This document shows positions 8,107 through 17,330 of a stretch of 64,000 nucleotides of DNA, piece by piece. Position 1 is the first letter of the stretch. The number at the start of each line of letters is the position of its first letter. Both the position numbers and the translations under genes were made by a program. The DNA is from Stenotrophomonas mori (lineage in GTDB: Bacteria; Pseudomonadota; Gammaproteobacteria; Xanthomonadales; Xanthomonadaceae), in NCBI RefSeq assembly GCF_023556335.1, contig NZ_JAIKTS010000001.1, forward strand, positions 1,488,001 through 1,552,000, written 5' to 3'. The notes under the pieces were generated by a model. That model searched no databases. It was not told the DNA's origin and saw only the letters and a program-made list of their open reading frames with translations.

Positions 8107-9755
8107 AACCGCTCAAGCCCATTCCCGACTGGGAGGAGCACGAGAAGCCCGCCCTGCCCGGCTCCGCCTCGATGCCCTGGCACCCCCCGCACCGGCGGGC
8201 CGCCTATGCGGCGGTGGCGGTGCTGGTGGCGGTCACCGGCGGGCTCGGCAACGCGCTGATCAGCGCCAACCTGCCCTGGATCCAGGGGCAGATGGGCCTG
8301 CAGCCCAGCGAGGCCAACTGGCTGGTCGCCGCCTACATGATGGTCAACGTCACCGCCAACCTGCTGGTGTTCAAGTTCCGCCAGGAATACGGCATCCGCC
8401 TGTTCGCCGAACTCGGCCTCGGTGTATATGCCGCACTGGCCATGCTGCACCTCGCCGTGGGCGGGCTGGCGACCACCCTGCTGGTGCGTGCGGCCAGCGG
8501 TTTCGCCGCCGCCGCCTGCACCACGCTGGGCACGCTGTACATGCTGCAGGCCCTGCCCCGGAAGTACGTGGGCAACCTGCTGGTGGTCGGCATGGGCCTG
8601 TCGCAGCTGGCCGTCCCGTTGGCATGGCTGGTCTCGCCCGGCCTGCTCGACCATGGTGAATGGCACAACCTCTACCTGTTCGAGGCCGGCCTGGCGCTGT
8701 GCGCGTTCGCCGCGGTGGTCATCCTCAAGCTGCCGCCGGGAATCCAGGTCAAGGTGTTCGAACCGCTGGACTTCGTCACCTTCGCGCTGCTCGCGCCGGC
8801 GCTGGCGATGCTGGTCATCGTGCTCAGCCAGGGCTACCTGCACTGGTGGTTCGACACCCCCTGGCTGGGGGGCCTGCTGGCCGCCGCCACGCTGCTGATC
8901 CTCGCCGCCTTCCTGATCGAGCACCACCGCCGCAACCCGCTGCTGCAGATCCGCTGGCTGATGGGCCCCACCATGCTGCGGTTCATCGCCGGCGCATTCC
9001 TGATCCGCTTCCTGACCAACGAGCAGTCCTACGGCATGGTCACGATGATGCGCACCCTGGGCATGGGGCCCGACCAGATGGCGCCGCTGTTCGCGGTGAT
9101 CCTGCTGGGCGTGCTGGTGGGCATCGCCGCCGGCGCCCTGACCTTCGGTCCGAAGGCGCTGATCCCGCAGCTGCTGGCCTCGATCCTCCTGCTCGGCAGC
9201 GCCGCCTTCCTCGACCAGCACCGCACCAGCCTGGACCGGCCGATGGATTTCGCGCTGAGCCAGTTCCTGGCCGCGGTAGGCAGCGGCATGTTCATGGGCC
9301 CGCTGATGCTGATGGGCATCCGCCAGGCCATGGCCCGCGGGCTGGACCACATCGTGTCCTTCATCGTGGTGCTGTCGCTGACCCAGACCTTCGGCGGCCT
9401 CGCCGGCTCGGCACTGCTGGGCAGCTACCAGCTGCACCGCGAGCATGTCTATTCCAGCCAGCTGGTCGGCCGCCTGGATCCGGCCGACCCGCTGGTCGCC
9501 GAGCGCCTGCGCGTGCAGCAGCAGGGCTACGCCCGGCTGGTCACCGATCCGGCACAGCGCCAGGCGCAGGCCGCCGCCTCACTGGCCCAGGCCGCCAGAC
9601 GCGAAGCCAACGTGCGCGCCTTCAACGACGTGTTCGCGCTGAGCGGCTGGCTGGCGATCGGCTTCCTCAGCTGGCTGCTGCTGGAAGTCCTGTTCCGCAA
9701 TCCCACCGTTAGAAAGGCGATCCGGCCGGCCGCGGCCGCCGCGCCCTCCAGATGA
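8103..9755 (+). CDS. MFS drug exporter of the DHA2 (EmrB-like) type
   Basis: A 550-residue inner-membrane protein with about 14 hydrophobic helices and a roughly 33-residue cytoplasmic N-terminus, typical of the 14-helix DHA2 group. The segment NLPWIQGQMGLQPSEANWLVAAYM matches the conserved first-loop region of EmrB-like proteins. The start overlaps the TetR stop (ATGA), and the adaptor gene follows after 10 bases. With that adaptor it probably forms a proton-driven pump that hands substrates to an outer-membrane channel; no TolC-like gene lies next to it, so a channel encoded elsewhere is expected. Confidence 0.92.
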   Translation: MKPLKPIPDWEEHEKPALPGSASMPWHPPHRRAAYAAVAVLVAVTGGLGNALISANLPWIQGQMGLQPSEANWLVAAYMMVNVTANLLVFKFRQEYGIRLFAELGLGVYAALAMLHLAVGGLATTLLVRAASGFAAAACTTLGTLYMLQALPRKYVGNLLVVGMGLSQLAVPLAWLVSPGLLDHGEWHNLYLFEAGLALCAFAAVVILKLPPGIQVKVFEPLDFVTFALLAPALAMLVIVLSQGYLHWWFDTPWLGGLLAAATLLILAAFLIEHHRRNPLLQIRWLMGPTMLRFIAGAFLIRFLTNEQSYGMVTMMRTLGMGPDQMAPLFAVILLGVLVGIAAGALTFGPKALIPQLLASILLLGSAAFLDQHRTSLDRPMDFALSQFLAAVGSGMFMGPLMLMGIRQAMARGLDHIVSFIVVLSLTQTFGGLAGSALLGSYQLHREHVYSSQLVGRLDPADPLVAERLRVQQQGYARLVTDPAQRQAQAAASLAQAARREANVRAFNDVFALSGWLAIGFLSWLLLEVLFRNPTVRKAIRPAAAAAPSR

Positions 9756-9765
9756 AACCACCGAC

Positions 9766-10908
9766 ATGAGCGACAAACAGCACCCTCCCGGCAACGGCAA
9801 CGCCCAGATCACCGACGCCAGCGATGGCGGCGCGCCGCCCGCCCCGGTCTCCAAGTACAACACTCCCAGCCGCACCAGCGTGGGGGTGATGGTCGTCATC
9901 GCCGTGGTCGGGCTGACCCTGATCCTGCGCGCCTGGCAGCTGTGGCCGTTCAACAGCAGTCTGGTGCATACCGACGACGCCTACGTGCGCGGCCAGGTCA
10001 CGGTACTGGCGCCGCAGGTCAGCGGCTATGTCACCGAGGTGCTGGTGAAGGACTTCGACCACGTGGCGCAGGGCCAGCCGCTGCTGCGCATCGACGACCG
10101 CACGTACCGGCAGAAGGTCGCCCAGGCCGAAGCGGCGCTGGCCGACGCGCGCGCGCAGCTGGCCAACTCCGACCAGGGCCAGGCCCAGGACCGGGCGCAG
10201 ATCGCCTCCGCGCGCGCCAGTCTCTCGGCCGTGCAGGCCGAACAGCAGCGCAGCCGTGCCGAACTGCAGCGCTACGAGACGCTGGCCGCGCAGCAACTGG
10301 TGTCCAGCAGCGACCGCGACAAGCTGCGCGCCAGCGCGCAGTCGGCGCGGGCCGGCGTGGCGCAGTCGCAGGCCGCCGTGCGCATCGCCGAAGAGAACCT
10401 CACCGCCACCCACGTCGCCCGCCAGGGCCTGGACGCCAAGGTCGCCAGCGCCGAGGCGGCGCTGGCGCTGGCGCGGATCGACCTGGACAACACCGTGGTC
10501 CGTGCTCCGCGCGACGGCCAGCTGTCCGAAGCCTCCGTACGGTTGGGGCAGTACGTCACCGCCGGCACGCAGCTGTTGTTCCTGGTGCCGGACACCCTGT
10601 GGATCGTGGCCAACTTCAAGGAAGGCCAGACCTGGAAGGTGGCCCTCGGCCAACCGGCGGTGTTCAGCGTCGACGCCTTCCAGGGCCAGCGCCTGCGCGG
10701 CCATGTCGAACAGATCGCACCGGCCACCGGCTCGGAGTTCGCCGTGCTCAAGCCCGACAATGCCAGCGGCAACTTCACCAAGGTCGTACAGCGCCTGCCG
10801 ATCCGCATCGCCATCGATCCCGACCAGCCGTTGGCCGCACGCCTGCGTCCCGGCATGTCGGTGGTGGTGGAAGTAGATACCGCCGCGGACGGACACGACG
10901 GCAGGTGA
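9766..10908 (+). CDS. HlyD/EmrA-family efflux adaptor
   Basis: A 380-residue periplasmic adaptor: a Pro/Gly-rich cytoplasmic tail, one membrane helix (about residues 42-60), the biotinyl-lipoyl half motif near DAYVRGQVTVLAPQVSGYV, a long Ala/Gln-rich alpha-hairpin (about 115-240), a second lipoyl half ending in VRAPRDGQLSEASVRLGQYV, and a beta-barrel. This is the EmrA partner of the EmrB-like exporter upstream and the last gene of the tetR operon. It ends convergent to zur. Confidence 0.93.
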   Translation: MSDKQHPPGNGNAQITDASDGGAPPAPVSKYNTPSRTSVGVMVVIAVVGLTLILRAWQLWPFNSSLVHTDDAYVRGQVTVLAPQVSGYVTEVLVKDFDHVAQGQPLLRIDDRTYRQKVAQAEAALADARAQLANSDQGQAQDRAQIASARASLSAVQAEQQRSRAELQRYETLAAQQLVSSSDRDKLRASAQSARAGVAQSQAAVRIAEENLTATHVARQGLDAKVASAEAALALARIDLDNTVVRAPRDGQLSEASVRLGQYVTAGTQLLFLVPDTLWIVANFKEGQTWKVALGQPAVFSVDAFQGQRLRGHVEQIAPATGSEFAVLKPDNASGNFTKVVQRLPIRIAIDPDQPLAARLRPGMSVVVEVDTAADGHDGR

Positions 10909-11203
10909 GGCCTGCGGCGGTGGGACGTCAGGCCCGTGTGCTCCGCACCGCCCGGCGCCAGCTGGCCAGCGCCACGCCGCAGACCGCGGCCCTGCGCAGG
11001 ATTCCGGGGGAGGCGGACATGCTCCGGCCTCGGCGGGCACCGCCACCGACGCTCACGCAGGCTTCGGAGAACACCGCCACGCAGGCGATCCACAGCGCCC
11101 GGCACCGGCACCGCCCGTCCACGGCAGACACCGCGCACGCGGAGCGTTGCTCATGCCGTGTCCGGGTACCCGGCGGGACGGGCGCCGCCCCGCCGGCCTG
11201 CGC
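10909..11203. other. Convergent spacer between the efflux operon and zur, no supported gene
   Basis: GC-rich sequence between two convergent stops. A minus-strand frame of 67 residues at 10928-11131 is open but has no recognisable domain and shows arginine/alanine composition typical of chance frames here. No T-rich terminator is obvious. Confidence 0.5.
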
Positions 11204-11692
11204 TCACCCCGCGCAAGCGGCGCACAGGCCGTGCACTTCCAGCGTCTGTGCCTGCGGCTTGAAACCCAGTTCGCGCGCGCGCGCGTCGAGCTGCCGGACG
11301 ATGTCGCGGTCCTCCAGCTCCACCGCGCTGTGGCAGCGGTCGCAGATCAGGAACGGCACCGAGTGCTGATTGCTGCTGGGGTGATGGCAGGCCACGAAGG
11401 AATTGACCGACGCCAGCTTGTGGACGAAGCCATTGGCCATCAGGAAGTCCAGCGCACGGTAGACCGTGGGCGGCGCGTCGGCACCGACCCCCTTGCCTTC
11501 GCGCACCCAGTCCAGCAGCTCGTAGGCCTTCACCGGCTTGCCGGCCTCGGCGATCAGCCGCAGCACGTTGGCGCGGATCGGTGTAAGCCGGAGTCCACGC
11601 TCGCGGCACACCCGCTCGACCACCGCAACGAAATCCGCCGCGTCATCGACGTGATGGTGGGGGGCGGTACAGGGATGCTCGTGTGCGCTCAT
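11204..11692 (-). CDS. zur: Fur-family zinc uptake regulator Zur
   Basis: A 162-residue Fur-superfamily repressor. The start at 11692 gives a His-rich N-terminus (HEHPCTAPHHH), a winged-helix domain (RLTPIRANVLRLIAEAG, PPTVYRALDFLMANGFVHKL) and a dimerisation domain with the structural zinc cysteines Cys117/Cys120 (CDRC) and Cys157/Cys160 (CAAC). The sensing-site region FVACHHP, SSNQHS is also present. In the family, Zn-bound Zur represses zinc uptake genes; the ZnuD-like/MerC pair at 4.6-7.4 kb is a natural target. The start lies 16 bases after the gltX stop, so it is probably co-transcribed with gltX. Confidence 0.88.
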   Translation of the reverse strand: MSAHEHPCTAPHHHVDDAADFVAVVERVCRERGLRLTPIRANVLRLIAEAGKPVKAYELLDWVREGKGVGADAPPTVYRALDFLMANGFVHKLASVNSFVACHHPSSNQHSVPFLICDRCHSAVELEDRDIVRQLDARARELGFKPQAQTLEVHGLCAACAG

Positions 11693-11708
11693 GTCTGCCT
11701 CGACGGAT

Positions 11709-13112
11709 TCAGTCCTTTGCCACCTTGATGAGTGCCGCATCGATGCGTTTCAAGGCTTCCTCGCGGCCGGCCAGGTAGACCGTGTGGGAAATATCCGGGC
11801 TGACCTGGGTGCCGGTGATGGCCACGCGCAGCGGCTGGGCGATCTTGCCCATGCCGATCTCCAGTGCGCTGGCGGTGTCGTGCAGCGCGGCCCCCACGGC
11901 TTCGGCGGTCCACTCGGGCAGCGCCGCCAGCAGCTCGCGGGCCTTGCCCAGCGGTGCCGCCGCCGCGGCCTTGAGGTGCTTGGCCACGGCCGCTTCGTCG
12001 TACCCGGTCAGCGGCTGGTACCAGACCGTGGCCTTCTCGGCCATCTCCTTCAGGGTCTGCACGCGCTCGCGCAGCGCGATCACCACGTCCTCCGGCGCCG
12101 GGCCGGCGGCCACGTCCAGGCCGAGTGCCTGCAACTGGTGGAGCAGGTGCGGCGCGATGGCGGCCGGCGCCTCGGTCTTCAGGAAGTGCTGGTTGACCCA
12201 GCCCAGCTTGGCCATGTCCAGGCGCGCGGCCTTGGAGTTGCAGTCCTTCACGTCGAACAGGTCGATCAGCTCCCGGCGGCTGAACAGCTCCTGGTCGCCA
12301 TGCGACCAGCCCAGCCGGGCCAGGTAGCTGAGCAGCGCGTCGGGCAGGTAACCGGCATCCCGGTACTGCATGACGTCGGCCGCGCCGGTGCGCTTGGACA
12401 GTTTGGCGCCCTGCTCGTCCAGGATCATCGGCATGTGGCCGAACGTCGGCACCGGCGCGCCGATGGCCTCGTACAGGTTGATCTGGCGCGGCGTGTTGTT
12501 GATGTGGTCGTCGCCGCGGATGACTTCGGTGATGCCCATGTCCCAGTCGTCCACCACCACCGCGAAGTTGTAGGTGGGGTAGCCGTCCGGGCGGAAGATG
12601 ACCATGTCGTCCAGCTCGCTGTTGGCGATCTCGATGCGGCCCTTGATCAGGTCATCGAACACCACCGTGCCTTCCAGCGGGTTCTTGAAGCGGATGACGC
12701 GGTTCGGGTCGTCCCTGTACGGCAGCCCGAGGTCGCGCGCGGCGCCGTTGTAGCGCGGTTTTTCCTGCCGGGCCATGGCGGCCTCGCGCATCGCGTCCAG
12801 CTCTTCGCGGGTCTCGTAGGCGTAGTACGCCTTGCCGTCGGCGAGCAGCTGTTCGGCCACCTCTTGGTAACGGGCGACGCGCCCGGTCTGGTAGACCGGA
12901 CCTTCGTCGTAGTCCAGGCCCAGCCAGTCCATGGCCTCCAGGATGGCGTCGATCGCCGCCTGGGTGCTGCGCTCGCGGTCGGTGTCCTCGATCCGCAGGA
13001 TGAATTCGCCGCCGCGGTGGCGGGCCTCCAGCCAGCAGTACAGCGCGGTGCGCGCGCCGCCGATGTGCAGATAGCCGGTGGGACTGGGAGCGAAGCGGGT
13101 ACGGACGGTCAT
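11709..13112 (-). CDS. gltX: Glutamyl-tRNA synthetase
   Basis: A 467-residue class I synthetase that charges tRNA-Glu. The HIGH-type motif is in [20 protein letters not shown] at the N-terminus and the KMSKS-type motif is [10 protein letters not shown] in the middle; the C-terminal part is the alpha-helical anticodon-binding domain. The start at 13112 ([13 protein letters not shown]) matches the normal N-terminus; a longer frame upstream would add an unlikely extension. Zur follows closely on the same strand. Confidence 0.98.
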   Translation of the reverse strand: MTVRTRFAPSPTGYLHIGGARTALYCWLEARHRGGEFILRIEDTDRERSTQAAIDAILEAMDWLGLDYDEGPVYQTGRVARYQEVAEQLLADGKAYYAYETREELDAMREAAMARQEKPRYNGAARDLGLPYRDDPNRVIRFKNPLEGTVVFDDLIKGRIEIANSELDDMVIFRPDGYPTYNFAVVVDDWDMGITEVIRGDDHINNTPRQINLYEAIGAPVPTFGHMPMILDEQGAKLSKRTGAADVMQYRDAGYLPDALLSYLARLGWSHGDQELFSRRELIDLFDVKDCNSKAARLDMAKLGWVNQHFLKTEAPAAIAPHLLHQLQALGLDVAAGPAPEDVVIALRERVQTLKEMAEKATVWYQPLTGYDEAAVAKHLKAAAAAPLGKARELLAALPEWTAEAVGAALHDTASALEIGMGKIAQPLRVAITGTQVSPDISHTVYLAGREEALKRIDAALIKVAKD

Positions 13113-13217
13113 GAACAGGCGCGGAAGTGGGAATGCGCCCATTTTACCGCGTGCAGCCGCGCCCGGCCCTTGCACCCCCGCGCGGCCACCGCCGCCGGCG
13201 GACGCGGGCCGCCGCGA

Positions 13218-13652
13218 TCAGGGCCGGCGCACCTGCAGCTCGCCGTCCACCCGGGTGCCATCGGCCAGCGACAGCCGGATCGGCACGCGCTGTCCCTCCT
13301 GCAGGGGCGCCTTGCCGTGCATCAGCATCAGGTGCAGCCCCCCCGGCTTCAGTTCGGCGGCCTGCCCGGCCGCCAGCGGCAGGCGGGTGATCTCACGCAT
13401 GCGGCTGACGCCATCGTCCAGCGTGGTCTCGTGCAGGGTGACCTCGGCGAACGCGTCGCTGCCCGCCGCCACCACCGCCACCCCGCTGCCACAGTCGTTG
13501 CGCAGCGTTCCGTAGCCGGCGGCCATGTGCGGCATCGCCGGCAGGCGGATCCAGCCGTCGTCGAAGCGTACGCAGCCCTCCTGCGCCATCAGCGGGCCGG
13601 CGGCAAGGCCGGCAACGGACAACAATACGCAAGCGAATGGTTTGGTTATCAT
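13218..13652 (-). CDS. PCu(A)C-family periplasmic copper chaperone
   Basis: A 144-residue exported protein (signal peptide ending about LMA, residue 23) with the complete copper-binding pattern of the PCu(A)C family: His74, Met85, His107 and Met109, that is H-x10-M-x21-H-x-M. Family members carry Cu(I) to the CuA centre of cytochrome oxidase in the periplasm. It starts only 36 bases from the divergently read enoyl-CoA isomerase gene, so the two promoters must overlap. Confidence 0.9.
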   Translation of the reverse strand: MITKPFACVLLSVAGLAAGPLMAQEGCVRFDDGWIRLPAMPHMAAGYGTLRNDCGSGVAVVAAGSDAFAEVTLHETTLDDGVSRMREITRLPLAAGQAAELKPGGLHLMLMHGKAPLQEGQRVPIRLSLADGTRVDGELQVRRP

Positions 13653-13688
13653 CGACCCCTCGACTCCCTGCCGTCCCGAGGCCGCAGC

Positions 13689-14471
13689 ATGACAACGCTC
13701 ATCGACGTGATCAACCATGGCCCGCTCCGTGAACTGCGCCTGGCGCGGCCCCCGGTCAACGCCCTGGATACCGCACTGTGCCGCGCCCTCATCGCCGCCC
13801 TCGACCAGGCCCTGGCCGACGATGTCCAGGGCGTGGTGCTGTCCGGCAGCGAACGCATCTTCACCGGCGGCATGGACGTGCCCTACCTGCTGGGCCATGG
13901 CGAAGACCGGAAACGCCTGGCCGACAGCTGGCAGGCCTTTTTCGGCGCCGCGCGCATGCTTGCCGAAAGCCGCGTGCCGGTGGCCGCCGCGCTCACCGGG
14001 CACTCGCCGGCCGGCGGCTGCGTGCTGGCGCTGTGCTGCGACTACCGGGTGATGGCCCGCAGCGTCGACCCGGCCAAGCCGTACCTGATCGGCCTGAACG
14101 AGGTCCAGGTCGGACTGGTGGCGCCGGAAGGCATCCAGCGGCTGTTGCGGCGCACCGTCGGTGCGCACCGCGCCGGGGTGCTGCTGGCCGGCGGGCAACT
14201 GGTCAGCGCCGAACGCGCGCTGGACATCGGGCTGGTGGACGTGCTGGCCGACGGCGCCGCCGATACGGTCGCGCAGGCCATCGCCTGGCTGCAGGCGCAG
14301 CTGGCCCTGCCGCGGCAACCGATGCTGCAGACCCGCGCCATCGCGCGTGCCGACGTGCACGAGGCGATGCAGCCGCAGCACATCCACCTGGAGCGCTTCG
14401 CCGAGGCCTGGTACTCGGCCGACGCGCAGGCCGCCCTGCAGGCGCTCGCGGCGCGCCTGGGCAAACGCTGA
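13689..14471 (+). CDS. Enoyl-CoA hydratase/isomerase family protein, ECI1-like delta3,delta2-enoyl-CoA isomerase
   Basis: A 260-residue crotonase-fold protein. The segment GHSPAGGCVLALCCDYRVMA followed by GLNEVQVGLVAPEGI matches the pattern of mitochondrial-type delta3-delta2-enoyl-CoA isomerases (PAGGC, CDYR, GLNE.Q.G..AP) better than classical hydratases, with the glutamate in GLNE as likely catalytic base. That would place it in the oxidation of unsaturated fatty acids. Downstream lies acyl-CoA thioesterase II, also acting on acyl-CoAs. The isomerase reading is inference from motif; the family assignment is firm. Confidence 0.85.
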   Translation: MTTLIDVINHGPLRELRLARPPVNALDTALCRALIAALDQALADDVQGVVLSGSERIFTGGMDVPYLLGHGEDRKRLADSWQAFFGAARMLAESRVPVAAALTGHSPAGGCVLALCCDYRVMARSVDPAKPYLIGLNEVQVGLVAPEGIQRLLRRTVGAHRAGVLLAGGQLVSAERALDIGLVDVLADGAADTVAQAIAWLQAQLALPRQPMLQTRAIARADVHEAMQPQHIHLERFAEAWYSADAQAALQALAARLGKR

Positions 14472-14536
14472 GCGCACCGCGCGGACGGCGCCGGCCGCCG
14501 TCGCCGCGGCGGCACGGTGCCCCGGCCCCCGCCCGC

Positions 14537-14542
14537 TATAAT
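14537..14542 (+). promoter_or_regulatory. Consensus -10 box upstream of tesB
   Basis: A perfect TATAAT preceded by GC lies 30 bases before the TTG start codon. The -35 region is poor, so this may be an extended or activator-dependent promoter. Confidence 0.5.
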
Positions 14543-14571
14543 CGCGGCCTGTCGTCGCCAGGCCTGCCGTC

Positions 14572-15474
14572 TTGTCCGCCAATGCCGAACCCGTGGTATC
14601 CGAACTGATCGACCTGCTGAGCCTGGAGCGGGTGGAGGACAACCTGTTCCGCGGCCAGAGCCGCGACATCGGCACCAAGTACGTGTTCGGCGGCCAGGTG
14701 CTCGGCCAGGCGCTGGCCGCTGCCCAGGCCACGCTCGGCAACGACCGCCGCGCGCACTCGCTGCATGCCTATTTCCTGCGGGCCGGCAACATCGACCACC
14801 CCATCATCTACGACGTCGACCGCACCCGTGACGGCGGCAGCTTCTCGGTGCGCCGGGTCACCGCGATCCAGCACGGCAAGGTGATCTTCTTCTGCGCGGC
14901 CTCGTTCCAGCAGGCCGAGCACGGCGCCGAGCACCAGCACAAGATGCCCGAGGTGCCGCAACCGGAAGACATCGAGCCCACCCGCCCGCTGCCGGCCGAC
15001 GTGCTGGAGCGCTTGCCGGTGAAGGTGCAGCGCTGGCTCTCGCGCGGCGGCCCGTTCGAATTCCGCCATGTCTACCCGCGCGATGAACTCGATCCGCCCA
15101 AGCGCCCGCCCTACCACCAGGTGTGGATGCGGCTGAACGAGCGGGTCGGCGATGCCCCGGAGCTGCACCAGGCGCTGCTGGCCTATGCCTCGGACTTCCA
15201 CCTGCTGGGCACGGCGACCTTCCCGCACGGCATCAGCTATTACCAGCCGCACGTCCAGATGGCCTCGCTCGATCATGCGCTCTGGTTCCACCGCCCGTTC
15301 CGCGCCGACGATTGGCTGCTGTACTCGCTGGACAGCCCCAGCGCGCAGGATGCACGCGGCCTGGCGCGCGGCCAGTTCTTCACCCGCGACGGCCTGCTGG
15401 TGGCCAGCAGCGCGCAGGAGGGGTTGATCCGGGTGGCACCGCCGGACCCCGCTCCCCACGGCGACGGAGCCTAG
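14572..15474 (+). CDS. tesB: Acyl-CoA thioesterase II
   Basis: A 300-residue double-hotdog enzyme that hydrolyses acyl-CoA to free fatty acid and CoA. The N-terminal hotdog carries LFRGQSRDIGTKYVFGGQVLGQAL; the C-terminal one carries LLAYASDFHLLGTA and MASLDHALWFHRPF, with the catalytic aspartate in ASDF. Start choice: the frame needs a TTG at 14572 (giving MSANAEPVVSEL) or a GTG at 14593; the TTG gives the normal family N-terminus and sits at a proper distance from the -10 box. Confidence 0.95.
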   Translation: MSANAEPVVSELIDLLSLERVEDNLFRGQSRDIGTKYVFGGQVLGQALAAAQATLGNDRRAHSLHAYFLRAGNIDHPIIYDVDRTRDGGSFSVRRVTAIQHGKVIFFCAASFQQAEHGAEHQHKMPEVPQPEDIEPTRPLPADVLERLPVKVQRWLSRGGPFEFRHVYPRDELDPPKRPPYHQVWMRLNERVGDAPELHQALLAYASDFHLLGTATFPHGISYYQPHVQMASLDHALWFHRPFRADDWLLYSLDSPSAQDARGLARGQFFTRDGLLVASSAQEGLIRVAPPDPAPHGDGA

Positions 15475-15478
15475 GCGC

Positions 15479-15973
15479 ATGCGCAAGATCTTCAGCAGCC
15501 AGCGTGTCGAGAATGCCGAGGGCGTGGCGCAGATGCTGCGCGATGCCGGCATCGAAGTCCGCGTGACCAACGGCCGTTCCTACCGCACCCGGCGCCGCGG
15601 CCAGTTCAGCTACCTGGACAAGAAGGACGAAAGCCAGCTGCCCTCGGTCTGGGTGGTGCGTGCCGACGACCAGCCGCGGGCGCGCGAGATCCTGCGCGAT
15701 GCGCGCCTGCTCGACACCACCCGCCGCGACCATCCGGTGGCCGAGTACGCCTTCCGCGAGGTGCCCGCACGGCGCGACGGACGCGGCTGGGCCTGGCGCC
15801 TGCGCGTGGCCCTGCTGGTGGTGATCGCCGGCGTGGCGCTGGTGGTGGTGCTGCGCCACCGCGGTGCACCGCCGCCGGCGTCGCCGGTACCCGCCGCACC
15901 GGTGCAGGATCCGGATGGCGACGAGGGCTTCCGTGTCCGCATCCAGCCCAGCGGGACGCCGCCGCCCGGCTGA
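15479..15973 (+). CDS. Small single-pass membrane protein with DUF2007-like N-terminus
   Basis: A 164-residue protein starting 5 bases after tesB, so probably the same transcript. Residues 1-90 are soluble and resemble DUF2007-like domains (FSSQRVENAEGVAQMLRDAGIE, VWVVRADDQPRAREIL), usually thought to be ligand-binding or signalling modules. One membrane helix follows (about 102-120, LRVALLVVIAGVALVVVL), then a Pro/Ala-rich tail. Related Xanthomonas proteins are often labelled pathogenicity-like without a known role. Function unknown. Confidence 0.75.
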   Translation: MRKIFSSQRVENAEGVAQMLRDAGIEVRVTNGRSYRTRRRGQFSYLDKKDESQLPSVWVVRADDQPRAREILRDARLLDTTRRDHPVAEYAFREVPARRDGRGWAWRLRVALLVVIAGVALVVVLRHRGAPPPASPVPAAPVQDPDGDEGFRVRIQPSGTPPPG

Positions 15974-16036
15974 GCACGCCACCGGTCACATCGGTGGCCG
16001 GCCGCCGTCCTGTCTTGCAGTTCCCGGGGACCCGCC

Positions 16037-17245
16037 ATGACCGCGACACCGCTCGAATCGACGCTGCAGCACGAACTGTCCGCCGCCCGCAACGGCTGTC
16101 CGCAGTCCTACGGGCGGATCGTGCTGGCCTGCCAGAACACCGTGACCGCGATCGCCCTGGCCATCACCCGCGACCGCCAGGCCAGCGAGGACATCGCCCA
16201 GGAGGCCTTCATCAAGGCCTGGCAGCAGCTCAACCAGCTCCACAGCAGCGCCAGTTTCCTGCCCTGGCTGCGCCAGATCACCCGCAACCTGGCCCGTGAC
16301 TGGCTGCGCGCCAACCGCAACCGCCCGCTCAACGGCGAGGCCGCCGAGATCGCCATCGGCATGGCCGCCGACCCGTCCCCCGGCGCCGCCGAAGCGCTGG
16401 CGCGGGTGGAGGAGGAGCAAGCGGCCGAGGACATCATCTCCACGCTGCCCGTGGACAGCCGCGAAGCCCTGCTGCTGTTCTACCGCGAAGGGCAGAGTTC
16501 GCAGCAGGTCGCCACGCTGCTGGGCCTGAGCGACGCCGCGGTACGCAAGCGCCTGTCGCGCGCCCGCGCCAGCGTGCGCGACCAGATGCTGCAGCGCTTC
16601 GGCGAGTTCGCGCGCCGGAGCGCGCCGGGCACGGCCTTCGCCGCCACCGTCAGTTCGCTGTTGATGGTGGCCGCACCGGGCACCGCCAACGCGGTGATCG
16701 TGGGCAGCAGCCTGGGCCTGGCCGGCGCCGGCAAGCTGGGGGCCGGCAGCCTGGGCGGCGCAGCGGCCGGGGGCGGCGCCGCCGGCAGCTCCCTGGGCCT
16801 GCTGGCAGGCAGCCTGGCGACCGGCAACCACCACCTGTGGGTGGCGCTGGCCACCGCCTTCATCGGCACCGCTGCCGCCTGGCTGGGCGGGCTGTACCTG
16901 CTGCGCTACGCGGAATCGCCCGACGAACGGATCCAGGTCCGCTACTTCCTGCGCCTGCACACCGTGACCACCGCCCTGTTCAGCGGCAGCGTGTTCGCCA
17001 CGGTGCTGCTGCAGGCCGGCCTGACCACGGTCCTGGCGACCCTGGCCGTGGGCGTGAGCGCGATCAACTACCAGTACCTGGTCACGCTGCCGCGGATCAT
17101 GGCGCCGATGCTCGCCCGCGATGCGGCCCGCCATGGCCGCACCGCACCGAGCTGGGTATACCGCAGCCTCTTCGGACGCGGCGTGGTGGTCGCCTCCACC
17201 GTGGTGGTGATGTCCCTGGTCCTGTTCGTGCTGCTGACATATTGA
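16037..17245 (+). CDS. ECF sigma factor with a fused C-terminal membrane domain
   Basis: A 402-residue protein of two parts. Residues about 20-190 are a complete ECF sigma factor: region 2 (ITRDRQASEDIAQEAFIKAW, FLPWLRQITRNLARDWLR) and region 4 (LPVDSREALLLFYREGQSSQ, GLSDAAVRKRLSRARA). The remaining 210 residues form a hydrophobic domain with a glycine/alanine-rich stretch and about four to five membrane helices (about 200-220, 270-292, 310-350, 380-400). The usual separate anti-sigma gene is missing on both sides, so the membrane part may hold or sense for the sigma domain. It precedes the redox/globin fusion by about 85 bases. Confidence 0.88.
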   Translation: MTATPLESTLQHELSAARNGCPQSYGRIVLACQNTVTAIALAITRDRQASEDIAQEAFIKAWQQLNQLHSSASFLPWLRQITRNLARDWLRANRNRPLNGEAAEIAIGMAADPSPGAAEALARVEEEQAAEDIISTLPVDSREALLLFYREGQSSQQVATLLGLSDAAVRKRLSRARASVRDQMLQRFGEFARRSAPGTAFAATVSSLLMVAAPGTANAVIVGSSLGLAGAGKLGAGSLGGAAAGGGAAGSSLGLLAGSLATGNHHLWVALATAFIGTAAAWLGGLYLLRYAESPDERIQVRYFLRLHTVTTALFSGSVFATVLLQAGLTTVLATLAVGVSAINYQYLVTLPRIMAPMLARDAARHGRTAPSWVYRSLFGRGVVVASTVVVMSLVLFVLLTY

Positions 17246-17330
17246 ACACGCCGAAACCCGCGCCAGGTCACACACCGGCACCCGGTGTGCGGCAACCATG
17301 ATGTGCGGGGACCTGAGCAGGGGAAACACC

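Noticed and set aside
10928..11131. 67-residue minus-strand frame in the HlyD-zur spacer
   Set aside because: No domain, no good Shine-Dalgarno, Arg/Ala/Cys composition like other chance frames.
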